Assembly: GCA_030041375.1 (NCBI GenBank)
Contig: JASHOA010000022.1
Coordinates: 42,894 to 106,893, forward strand
Reading direction: 5' to 3'
DNA length: 64,000 nucleotides
From: Acetobacteraceae bacterium
Lineage (GTDB): Bacteria > Pseudomonadota > Alphaproteobacteria > Acetobacterales > Acetobacteraceae
The position numbers were made by a program, and so were the translations under genes. A model generated the notes under the pieces. The model saw nothing but the letters and a program-made list of their open reading frames with translations. It searched no databases and was not told where the DNA came from. Below are positions 53,826 through 61,806 of this stretch, in pieces (position 1 is the first letter of the stretch; the number at the start of each line of letters is the position of its first letter).

Positions 53826-55748
53826 CTATTCGCCGGAGAGTTGGCGGCGCTGACGTTCCAGCTCCTCGCTGTAGCGGCGGAGTGCATATTGCTCGGTCAG
53901 GAGCCCGACCACCCGCTTGCTTCTGAGGTCATCGACGACGGCGAGCGCATCGGCCTCGGCCTGTTCGAAGATAGTGGCCGCCTCTTTCACCGTCATCTGC
54001 GGCAAAAGCATCGCATTCCGGCAATGCAGGATTTCTGAAAGGCGCCAGACCTCGAGCGGTGTCGCATGCGCCTCGGCAACCAGGACGATTCCGGCATAGG
54101 CGTCCTCATCATCCACGGCCACGACCCGCTGCGTACTGCCGGGCGGGAATTCGCGGCGGAATTCGCTGACGGTGGTATCGGCACGGACGGTGCGCACCTC
54201 GCGCCGCATCATTCGCACCACTGTCAGATTGCGCATCCAGCCGATATCGACCGCGCTTCTGATCACCTCGCCGCGCAGGTGGAACCGCCAGGTGGCGAAA
54301 TTATAGCCGAACAGCCGGCGCGTCGTCAGTGCGGCGATGACCGAGGAGGCGAGCACGGCGGCCGTCAGCGGCAGGCTGCCGGTGGTCTCCAGCGCAAGGA
54401 ACGCCATCGTCAGTGGCCCGCCGACAACGGTCGCGGCAAGCGCGCTCATTCCGACCACCATCCCCACCGTCGACGACATCACTTCTACCGGCGTGACAAG
54501 CACGAGCAGCCCGGCATAGAGCTTGCCCACCAGGGCGCCGAGAAAGAGCGAGGCGAAAAACAGACCGCCGCGAAAGCCCGAGCCGATCGAGATCGACGTC
54601 GCCGCCGCCTTCATCACCATCATCAGCGCGACGAAGGAAAGCGCGAAAGGAACGCCGAACACCACCGGCAGCGCTGCGTGCCCGGAGGACATCACGTGCG
54701 GCGTCACCACCCCGAAGCTGCCGACCAGCAGTCCGCCAATGGTCGGGCGCAGCCATGCCGGGACGCCGCTCTTACGGAACAGCGATTCGGTGAACGTCGC
54801 GCCCCGCATGACCAGGATGCCGATCATCGCACACAGCAAGCCGAGCCCGACGATCGGCAGATAATCGATGGTCGGGATGGTATTGGGGATGATGACTTCG
54901 AGCGGCGGCGGCGCAACCCCGAGCGCCTGCTCGATTAGGACCGCAACCACCGAGGCCACCATCACCGGCGCCAGTGTGACGATCGAGTAGGTACCGATGA
55001 TCAGCTCGAAGCCATAGAAGGCGCCGGTGAGCGGCGCATTGAAAGCGCCGCCGATTGCCGCCCCCGCGCCGCAGCCGACCAGGAGGCGGAAATCGCTCCG
55101 CCGCACGCGAAACATCCGCCCGAGATAGGAGCCGATGGCGCCGCCGATCTGCGCATAGCCCGATTCCATTCCAACCGATGCGCCGACACCGTTGGAAAGA
55201 ATCGTCTGGCCACTCATGATCAGGCTGTCGGTGAGCGACATGCGTCCCCCGTGCAGCGCATTCGCCTCGATCGGATCGACGACCCGGCCCGGGCGGTAAC
55301 GGGCCAGAACGAGGCCGATCAGGCCGAAAGCGAGCCCGCCGAGCGAGGGCACGAGAAGCGCATTCAGGCGCGGGATCTCACTCACTCCGGAGAGGTGCGC
55401 ATCTCCCGGCAGATCGAACAGAATTTGATGCATGAACTGGGCGATGATTTCCATCACGACGACACTGAGCCCCGCCAGCGCGCCGATTACGGCCGCGAGA
55501 GCGACGAGCCACAGCTCGTCGGCGCGCACCAACGCACGGAACCTCTGCGGAGCATGGAGCACGATGTCGCCGAGATGGCGGTGCGGGCGCGCCGTCGTGT
55601 CGTCTGATTTCCGCTGCAGGAACGCCCCTCCCGCCGCCCAGGCTTTGTCCGGGGCAACCAGTGTGGGGATGCCCCCCGGCCGCGCCCGGGCGACGATGGC
55701 CCGGGCTGCCGTGGCCGATAACTGTACTCTGCCCCGTTCTCCGCGCAC
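53826..55748 (-). CDS. CLC-family chloride channel/antiporter with C-terminal CBS domains
   Basis: About 640 residues. CLC filter motifs GVGASVGMESGYAQIGGAIG, GSGFRGGLFFASLFLGAL with the gating Glu in GMESGYAQ and ALETTGSLP; about twelve helices, then two cytoplasmic CBS domains (residues about 510-630, for example RTVRADTTVSEFRREFPPGS). The start is uncertain: GTG at 55748 has GAAGG at good spacing; an open frame with TTG reaches 55856, and a shorter GTG start near the first helix is possible. Divergent from the GntR gene. Confidence 0.85.
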   Translation of the reverse strand: MRGERGRVQLSATAARAIVARARPGGIPTLVAPDKAWAAGGAFLQRKSDDTTARPHRHLGDIVLHAPQRFRALVRADELWLVALAAVIGALAGLSVVVMEIIAQFMHQILFDLPGDAHLSGVSEIPRLNALLVPSLGGLAFGLIGLVLARYRPGRVVDPIEANALHGGRMSLTDSLIMSGQTILSNGVGASVGMESGYAQIGGAIGSYLGRMFRVRRSDFRLLVGCGAGAAIGGAFNAPLTGAFYGFELIIGTYSIVTLAPVMVASVVAVLIEQALGVAPPPLEVIIPNTIPTIDYLPIVGLGLLCAMIGILVMRGATFTESLFRKSGVPAWLRPTIGGLLVGSFGVVTPHVMSSGHAALPVVFGVPFALSFVALMMVMKAAATSISIGSGFRGGLFFASLFLGALVGKLYAGLLVLVTPVEVMSSTVGMVVGMSALAATVVGGPLTMAFLALETTGSLPLTAAVLASSVIAALTTRRLFGYNFATWRFHLRGEVIRSAVDIGWMRNLTVVRMMRREVRTVRADTTVSEFRREFPPGSTQRVVAVDDEDAYAGIVLVAEAHATPLEVWRLSEILHCRNAMLLPQMTVKEAATIFEQAEADALAVVDDLRSKRVVGLLTEQYALRRYSEELERQRRQLSGE

Positions 55749-55886
55749 AAGGCGCGGCCTTCGATTTTGTGCCGCCGCCACACCCGGCTGCCCGGTTTCC
55801 GGGATGCCGGGCCGGGATCGACGGCAAGGCGCATGCAATCCTTTGGGATTTTGCAAGCAATCTCCCCTGCCCTATAGTTCGAGCCG

Positions 55887-56699
55887 ATGCCCAGACGAAT
55901 CGCGGCTAAAGGCGGCAACGGCCCGACGGCGGCCTCCGACGCATCGGCAGAGCGCCGGCGCGGCGCGGCCGACCAGGCCGTCTATCGGGCGCTCGTCGAA
56001 GCCATCACCGATCATCGCCTGCCGCCCGGCACCCCGCTGCCCGAAGACCGCTTGGCTGCCGCCTTCGGCTACAGCCGCTCGGTGATCCGCCAGGCCTTGC
56101 AGCTGGTGGCGCACGACCGGCTCGTCGAGCAACGTCCGAACCACACCGCTGCCGTAGCGAAGCCCGCGTTCGAGGAAGCGCGCGACGTATTCGCGGCGCG
56201 GTCAATGCTGGAAGTGCCGCTGGTGGCCGAGGCGGCGCGGCGGGCGGGCCGTGACGATCTGGCTCTCCTGGAGCGCAACCTCGCAGAGGAGCGACTCGCC
56301 ATCGAGGCCGGAGAGCGGCACACCCAGCTTCGCCTTTCCGGCGAATTCCACCGCCTCATCGCCGCCCTGGCGGGCAACCGCGTGATGGCGCGCTTCGTCG
56401 GCCAGCTCGTCTCACGGAGCGCGCTCATTCTGGCACTCTATGAACCAGCGGGGCAGCCGAGCTGTTCCGCCGCCGATCACGCCGCCCTGTTGGCGGCGAT
56501 TGCCGCCCATGACCCCGCGGCGGCGCAGAGTCGGATGGCCCTGCACCTCGCGCACCTGGCGGAGAATCTGGCGCCGGCACCGGAACCGCGCACGATCGAT
56601 TTCCAGGCCTTGTTCGCACCGAGGCCGGCGGCGACCCCGCCGCGGCCAAGAGGCGTCCGGCGCAGCACTACGCTGCGCCAGACAGGCGTTCGAAGCTGA
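55887..56699 (+). CDS. GntR-family regulator with FCD domain
   Basis: 270 residues. The winged-helix domain (residues about 28-95: AVYRALVEAITDHRLPPGTP, EDRLAAAFGYSRSVIRQALQ) is followed by an all-helical FCD domain (ARSMLEVPLVAEAARRAG, LRLSGEFHRLIAALAGNRVM, DHAALLAAIAAHDPAAAQSR). FCD regulators sense small carboxylates, often products of a catabolic pathway. It precedes the Liv-type transporter and dihydropyrimidinase-type genes and probably controls them. Confidence 0.88.
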   Translation: MPRRIAAKGGNGPTAASDASAERRRGAADQAVYRALVEAITDHRLPPGTPLPEDRLAAAFGYSRSVIRQALQLVAHDRLVEQRPNHTAAVAKPAFEEARDVFAARSMLEVPLVAEAARRAGRDDLALLERNLAEERLAIEAGERHTQLRLSGEFHRLIAALAGNRVMARFVGQLVSRSALILALYEPAGQPSCSAADHAALLAAIAAHDPAAAQSRMALHLAHLAENLAPAPEPRTIDFQALFAPRPAATPPRPRGVRRSTTLRQTGVRS

Positions 56700-56815
56700 C
56701 GACTGCCGGAACGGTTGCGCCTGGTTCCGGCGTCCGGGGCGAACCTTGAGCAGGCATCGTTGCCGGACTTGTCGGCGATCTCGCTGCTCTTCGCCGCCTA
56801 TCGTGAGGTCTATCA

Positions 56816-56841
56816 CATGCAATGTTTCAAATTCGTGCATG
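56816..56841. promoter_or_regulatory. Candidate inverted-repeat operator upstream of the Liv-type operon
   Basis: CATGCA and its reverse complement TGCATG are spaced 14 bases apart, centre to centre two helical turns, in the intergenic region after the GntR gene. TATGAT lies nine bases beyond and could be a -10 element. A regulator site is plausible but unproven. Confidence 0.3.
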
Positions 56842-56930
56842 CTATCTTGTATGATCCTGGCCGGTGTGCTAGCCCTCCCGGTGCATCGGAAATTCCCCAA
56901 CAAGGCGAATCACGGGAACGGAGGAATCAC

Positions 56931-58139
56931 ATGTCCACTTCCATCAGGATCGGGCGGCGCACGGTACTGGCAGGCGTCGGCGGGGCGGCGGTCGCAGCGA
57001 CGCTGGGGCGGCCGGCGATCGCCGCCACCAAGACCTTCACGGTCGGCGTACTCGGCGTGCTGAGCGGCCCGGATGCCGCCTGGGGGCTGGTCAACAAGTA
57101 CTGCGCAACCGCCACCGCCAACATGTACAACGCTGCGGGCGGCTTCCCGATCGGCGATGACAAGTATCACATCGAGGTCGTGCCGGCCGACACCGAGCTT
57201 GATCCGAAAATCGCGGTTGCCGGGGCAGAGAAGCTGACCCAGCAGCTTGGCCTGCGCTACGTCATCGGGCCGAATACGGATACCGGTGCGCTCTCGGTCG
57301 CGCCGGTGATGAACCGCAGCAACACGATCTTCATTCCCTATGCGTTCAGCAGGCAGCTCTATACGCCGCCCGCTGAGAACGCGATTCTCGGCATGATCGC
57401 CTCCTACGAAGCAGGCCCGATCATCTACAAATACCTGATGCAAAAGCGCGGCGTGAAGTCGATTTCCTTCCTCGCCTCCAACGAGCCCGATGCGCTCGAC
57501 CAGCAGAAACAGGGCGCCGCAGCCGCCGGGAAGCTCAATCTGAAAATCCTCTCCGCTGATGCCACCTACCAGCCCAGCGCCACCGATTTCTTCGCCGTAC
57601 TGTCGCCGCTGGTCCGGCAGAAGCCGGATCTGATCGTGTTTTCCGGCGTCGCCCCGGCCACCGCCCCGCTGCTGATCAAGGCGGCGCGCCAACTGGGCTA
57701 CAAGGGCCAGTTGTCAACGGAGACCGCGCAGAACATCAAGATCCTGCAGCAGGGGGCCGGCAAATATGCCGAAGGCTTCATCTCCGTCGGCGGCGCCTCC
57801 ACGCCTGCCATCGAGTCCGATTATATGACACGCTTCACCAAGGAATATGAAACAGTCGCCGGCGAATGGGACGACGAAGCCGGAACGAAGGTCTACGCGC
57901 TGGAGATGATCCTCCGCACCATCGCCAAGGCCGGGCCTAAGGCGCTCACCGACACCAACGCCTTCAAGGCCGAGATGGACAGCTTCCAGATCGCCAATCC
58001 TTTCATGAAGGATCACCCGCCGCTGCGCTATGTCGGGACGGGGTATTTCCAGCAGAAGCGGCAGATCGGGGTGCCGCTGGTGGTGAACGAAGTGAAGAAC
58101 GGATCCTTCCAGACGCTTTTCGTAGGCTTCGTCTCCTGA
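56931..58139 (+). CDS. ABC transporter substrate-binding protein, branched-chain amino acid/amide type
   Basis: 402 residues. Tat-like signal GRRTVLAGVGGAAVAATLGR, cleaved near AIAA. The mature part is a Leu/Ile/Val-type periplasmic binding protein (TFTVGVLGVLSGPDAAWG, VVPADTELDPKIAVAGAEKL, IGPNTDTGALSVAPVMNRSN). Although the fold is shared with amino acid binders, neighbours that act on pyrimidines or ureides make those likely ligands. GGAGG stands before the ATG. A strong stem-loop follows the gene. Confidence 0.88.
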   Translation: MSTSIRIGRRTVLAGVGGAAVAATLGRPAIAATKTFTVGVLGVLSGPDAAWGLVNKYCATATANMYNAAGGFPIGDDKYHIEVVPADTELDPKIAVAGAEKLTQQLGLRYVIGPNTDTGALSVAPVMNRSNTIFIPYAFSRQLYTPPAENAILGMIASYEAGPIIYKYLMQKRGVKSISFLASNEPDALDQQKQGAAAAGKLNLKILSADATYQPSATDFFAVLSPLVRQKPDLIVFSGVAPATAPLLIKAARQLGYKGQLSTETAQNIKILQQGAGKYAEGFISVGGASTPAIESDYMTRFTKEYETVAGEWDDEAGTKVYALEMILRTIAKAGPKALTDTNAFKAEMDSFQIANPFMKDHPPLRYVGTGYFQQKRQIGVPLVVNEVKNGSFQTLFVGFVS

Positions 58140-58145
58140 ATTGCG

Positions 58146-58168
58146 GGCGCCGGCAACAAGCCGGCGCC
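58146..58168 (+). terminator. Stem-loop after the binding-protein gene
   Basis: GGCGCCGGC and GCCGGCGCC form a perfect 9-bp stem around AACAA, then GTCTTCCC. Hairpins here often let the binding-protein message accumulate above the permease part of the operon by partial termination or RNA stability. Confidence 0.55.
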
Positions 58169-58193
58169 GTCTTCCCGGGATCCGGCTCCGGAC

Positions 58194-59054
58194 ATGACCC
58201 AGATTTTGATCGATGGCTGCGTGCTCTCGGCCAATTACGCACTGATCGCACTCGGGATCACGCTGATATTCAGCATCATCAACCTGCTCAATTTCGCCCA
58301 TGGCGAGTTGTTCATGGTCGGCGCCTTCATGGTCTATTACGTCTATGGGGTGTTCCATCTGCCCTTCGTCGCCGGGCTTGTCGTCGCCGCGCTGATCACC
58401 GCCGTGATTGGCGCCCTCTTCGAGAAGTTCTTTTTCGCCCCGGTGATGCGCTCCTCGACGCGCGAGGAGAACTCCATGCTGCTCGCGGTCGGCACCGCAC
58501 TCCTCTTGGACAGCGTGGCGCTGTTTGCCTTCGGGCACGAACAGCGCGGTGTGCCGGACGTGATCCCGGGCGTGATGCAGATCGCCGGCGGCTTCCTGCC
58601 GTACCAGCGGCTTCTTGTGCTGCTGGTCTCGCTGTTGCTGGTCGGCGTGCTGTTGTGGTTCGTGCAATATACACGTCCCGGACGGGCGATGCGGGCGCTC
58701 GCGCAGGACCGCGACGCGGCGCGCCTGATGGGCGTCAATGTGGAGCGGACCTCCATGCTTGGCTTCGCGATCGGCGCGGCCCTCGCGGGGCTCGCGGGCG
58801 GCCTTCTGGTGACCGTCCAGGGTATCAGTGCCGGGGCCGGCCCGGCGATTTCGATCAAGGCCTTCATCATGATCATGATCGGCGGCGCCGGCGTGGTCGG
58901 CGGCGCCCTGCTCGGTGCCGTGGTATTGGGATTTGCCGAATCGGTCGGCTACTCGCTGCTACCGGGGTCTGAAACCTATCTCCTGATCTTCGTCGCGCTG
59001 ATCCTGTTCCTGATCATCCGGCCGCAGGGGATCATGGGACACCCATGGGGCTGA
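58194..59054 (+). CDS. ABC transporter permease, LivH type
   Basis: 286 residues, about eight membrane helices. ILIDGCVLSANYALIALGIT at the N-terminus, LINFAHGE-like NLLNFAHGELFMVGAFMV, RALAQDRDAARLMGVNVERT in the ATPase-contact loop. It forms one half of the channel for the preceding binding protein. Its 3' end overlaps the next permease by ten bases. Confidence 0.9.
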   Translation: MTQILIDGCVLSANYALIALGITLIFSIINLLNFAHGELFMVGAFMVYYVYGVFHLPFVAGLVVAALITAVIGALFEKFFFAPVMRSSTREENSMLLAVGTALLLDSVALFAFGHEQRGVPDVIPGVMQIAGGFLPYQRLLVLLVSLLLVGVLLWFVQYTRPGRAMRALAQDRDAARLMGVNVERTSMLGFAIGAALAGLAGGLLVTVQGISAGAGPAISIKAFIMIMIGGAGVVGGALLGAVVLGFAESVGYSLLPGSETYLLIFVALILFLIIRPQGIMGHPWG

Positions 59055-60040
59055 CCCGGCAAGGAAACAGCGTGAATGCGGCGACGGGCGGGGGAGCGCG
59101 CATGCTTGCCCATCCCGCTCTGGGATTTGCCGCCCTTACCATGCTGTTCCTGCTGATCCTGCCCGCCCTTTTTGCCGGCAACGGCTACTGGCTGACGGTG
59201 CTTGGCAACGCAGCCCTGTTGGCCTTCGCCAGTCTCGGCGTGTGGCTCACCTTCTCGATCGGCCGGATCAACATCGCACAGGGCGCTTTCGCGCTGATCG
59301 GCGGTTATGTCACCGCTATTCTCGACACCCGCTACGGGTTTTCGTTCTTCGCTTCACTGCCGCTCGCAGGGATTATCGCGGGGCTGGTTGGTTACGCCGT
59401 CGGCTGGCCGATCCTCCGGCTGAAGGGTGTCTATTTTGCGATGATCACCCTGGTCCTGACCGAAGTCGCGACCTATGCCTTCCTGAACGGCGGCAGCTTC
59501 ACCAACGCCGCCTCCGGCATCACCGACATTCCCCGCCCCCGCCTGCTCGCGACTTCCCTCGATCTTTATCTCGCCTCCGCCGTGCTGCTTGTGATCGGCG
59601 TCGTCATCGTCTGGCGCTTTCACATCTCCCCGGTCGGTGCGGTGTTTCGCGCCATGCGCCAGGGGGAGGAACTGGCCGCCTCGCTCGGAATCGACATCGC
59701 CCGCTACCGGCTCTTGGCCTTCGTCGTCTCCTCCGGGATGGGGGGAATCGCGGGGGCGATGTTCGCGGCCGTGCAGCAGAATGTCTTTCCGACCTCCTAT
59801 TCGGTCAATGACAGCATCAACTTCATGCTCTACTGCTTCCTGGGCGGGCTCGAGTGGGTGGTTGGCCCGGTAGTCGGCTCCTTCCTGCTGGTCGTCGTCT
59901 TCCAGCTTCTCTCGGCGATTCAGCGCTTTCAGATTCTCCTCTATGCGATCCTGATGATCGTCGTGATGCTGTTCCTGCCGAACGGCATCCTGAGCCTGCC
60001 GCGCGTCGTCTCCGGCTGGCGGAACAGACGCGCCGCATGA
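59045..60040 (+). CDS. ABC transporter permease, LivM type
   Basis: 331 residues, about nine to ten helices. LLAFASLGVWLTFSIGRINI, LKGVYFAMITLVLTEVATY and FRAMRQGEELAASLGIDIAR mark the LivM family. It pairs with the LivH-type permease. The stop overlaps the next ATPase start (ATGA). Confidence 0.9.
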   Translation: MGLTRQGNSVNAATGGGARMLAHPALGFAALTMLFLLILPALFAGNGYWLTVLGNAALLAFASLGVWLTFSIGRINIAQGAFALIGGYVTAILDTRYGFSFFASLPLAGIIAGLVGYAVGWPILRLKGVYFAMITLVLTEVATYAFLNGGSFTNAASGITDIPRPRLLATSLDLYLASAVLLVIGVVIVWRFHISPVGAVFRAMRQGEELAASLGIDIARYRLLAFVVSSGMGGIAGAMFAAVQQNVFPTSYSVNDSINFMLYCFLGGLEWVVGPVVGSFLLVVVFQLLSAIQRFQILLYAILMIVVMLFLPNGILSLPRVVSGWRNRRAA

Positions 60041-60813
60041 GCCTTTTGGAGATCGATCACCTGACGCGCCGGTTCGGCGGCCTGCTGGCGGTGAACGACG
60101 TCTCCTTCCGCGTCGAGGAAGGAGAAATACTTTCGGTCATCGGCCCCAACGGGGCCGGCAAATCGACACTGTTCAAGCTGGTTGCGGGCTTTCTCAGGCC
60201 CTCGAGTGGCACTATCCGCTTTGCCGGTCAGCGGATCGACGGCATGAAGCCGCACGCGATCGCCGCGCGGGGCCTGGTGCGCACCTTCCAGGAGAGCACC
60301 GTGTTCCGCGAGATGACGGCGCTCGAGAACGTCGTCGTCGCGCATCATCTGCGCCGCCGGGCCGGGGATTTCGCCACCCTGATCGCAACCGGCCGGGCGC
60401 GCGCGGAGCAGGCGGAATGCGTGCGCGATGCCGATGCCATCCTGGATCGGCTCGGACTCTCCCACGTGCGCGGCGAACGTGCGCGCAATCTGCCGCATGG
60501 CCATTTGCGGGCACTCGGTGTCGCCATCGCGCTCGCAGCACGCCCGCGGGTCGTGCTGCTGGACGAACCGTTCGCGGGCATGAACTCGGAGGAGACGCAC
60601 CAGGCCGTGGAAATGGTGCGCGGCGTGCGTGCCCAGGGTGTGACGGTGGTTCTGGTCGAGCACGATATGGGCGCGGTGATGCGGCTCAGTGACCGCATCG
60701 TCGTGCTGAATTTCGGGACCATGATCGCGACCGGCACGCCAGCCGCGATCCAGGAAGACCCGGCGGTGATTGATGCCTATCTCGGCCGCGCCGACGATGT
60801 GGTCGGGCTCTAG
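60037..60813 (+). CDS. ABC transporter ATP-binding protein, LivG type
   Basis: 258 residues. Walker A IGPNGAGKSTLFKL, LVRTFQESTVFREMTALENV Q-loop region, Walker B VVLLDEPFAGMNSEE and switch His VLVEHDMGAVM. The ABC signature is unusual: ARNLPHGHLRALGVAIALA replaces the standard LSxGxxR, so it deviates in a key position. The stop codon is within a palindromic repeat. Confidence 0.88.
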   Translation: MSLLEIDHLTRRFGGLLAVNDVSFRVEEGEILSVIGPNGAGKSTLFKLVAGFLRPSSGTIRFAGQRIDGMKPHAIAARGLVRTFQESTVFREMTALENVVVAHHLRRRAGDFATLIATGRARAEQAECVRDADAILDRLGLSHVRGERARNLPHGHLRALGVAIALAARPRVVLLDEPFAGMNSEETHQAVEMVRGVRAQGVTVVLVEHDMGAVMRLSDRIVVLNFGTMIATGTPAAIQEDPAVIDAYLGRADDVVGL

Positions 60814-60915
60814 AGCGTGTTCAGGTTGACCGAACACGCTCTCCTTTGTCCGACCGAGCGGATTCACCCGCTCCGGGATCGCTTCGCGACTCCAGTCAAG
60901 CGCGATCCGCTCTAG
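60810..60915. repeat. Palindromic intergenic repeat between the two Liv ATPase genes
   Basis: The segment is bounded by CTCTAG at both ends and made of nested palindromes: a perfect 11-bp inverted repeat AGAGCGTGTTC / GAACACGCTCT (60812-60822 and 60832-60842), a GAGCGGAT / ATCCGCTC pair (60856-60863 and 60905-60912) and a short GAGCGG / CCGCTC hairpin (60856-60873). It overlaps the livG-type stop and fills the whole gap to the livF-type start. This is the form of dispersed short palindromic repeats in alphaproteobacteria, but a genome is needed to show that copies exist. Confidence 0.65.
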
Positions 60916-60920
60916 CCCCG

Positions 60921-61640
60921 ATGCTGCTCTCGATCCGCAACCTCGTCGTCCGCTATGACCGCGTGCTGGCGGTACAGGAGGCATCGCTCGCCTGCGAGGA
61001 AGGCGGCTGCATCGCGCTGATCGGCGCCAACGGTGCCGGGAAATCCTCCACTTTGCGCGCCATTACCGGTCTCGTTCGGCCCAGCGCCGGCGAAATCACC
61101 TTCGCCGGCGAGCGCATCGACCGCCTCGGCCCGGCGGCGATCGTCGCCCGCGGCGTCTCCATGGTGCCCGAAGGGCGACGCGTCTTCCCGTTGATGAGCG
61201 TGCGCGACAACCTGATGATGGGTGCCCACCTGCGCCGCGACGAAGCGGCGATCAGGGCCGATCTTGCCAGGCTGCTCGACCGGTTTCCGCGACTCGCCGA
61301 ACGGATCGGCCAGCAGGCCGGCACGCTTTCCGGCGGCGAACAGGAAATGCTGGTGGTCGCGCGTGCCCTGATGGCACGGCCGAAACTCCTGCTGCTGGAC
61401 GAACCCTCGCTCGGCCTTGCCCCGATGGTGGTGCGCGACATCGCCTTCCTGATCCGTTCGATCAACCGGGACGATAAGGTGAGCGTGGTTCTGGTGGAAC
61501 AGAATTCACGCATGGCATTGCGCATCTCCGACCACGCCTATGTGCTGGAGACCGGACGCGTCGCACTCAGCGGCCCGTCGCACGAACTGGCCGAGGACGA
61601 CCATGTGCGGCGCCTCTATCTCGGCGTCGGTGCCGAGTAG
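60921..61640 (+). CDS. ABC transporter ATP-binding protein, LivF type
   Basis: 239 residues from MLLSIRNLVVRYDRVLAVQE. Walker A IGANGAGKSSTLRA, MVPEGRRVFPLMSVRDNLMM, signature LSGGEQEMLVVARAL, Walker B LLLLDEPSLGLAP, switch region VLVEQNSRMAL. The second ATPase of the importer. The frame is open upstream to 60846 through the palindromic repeat, but the family start is at 60921. Confidence 0.9.
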   Translation: MLLSIRNLVVRYDRVLAVQEASLACEEGGCIALIGANGAGKSSTLRAITGLVRPSAGEITFAGERIDRLGPAAIVARGVSMVPEGRRVFPLMSVRDNLMMGAHLRRDEAAIRADLARLLDRFPRLAERIGQQAGTLSGGEQEMLVVARALMARPKLLLLDEPSLGLAPMVVRDIAFLIRSINRDDKVSVVLVEQNSRMALRISDHAYVLETGRVALSGPSHELAEDDHVRRLYLGVGAE

Positions 61641-61806
61641 CCGGGGCAGAGGATGTCGCGGACGTCTCTCCCATGCTGCTTGGAGGCGGATGCGCCGGGC
61701 GCGCCGATCAGACCTGAGGATCGCATCCGCGGCGCGGCCCGCATCGATCCCGGACCGCCGGGGCGGGCAGGCCCGGTGGCATCCTAAACGTCGGAAGGTT
61801 CATTGC

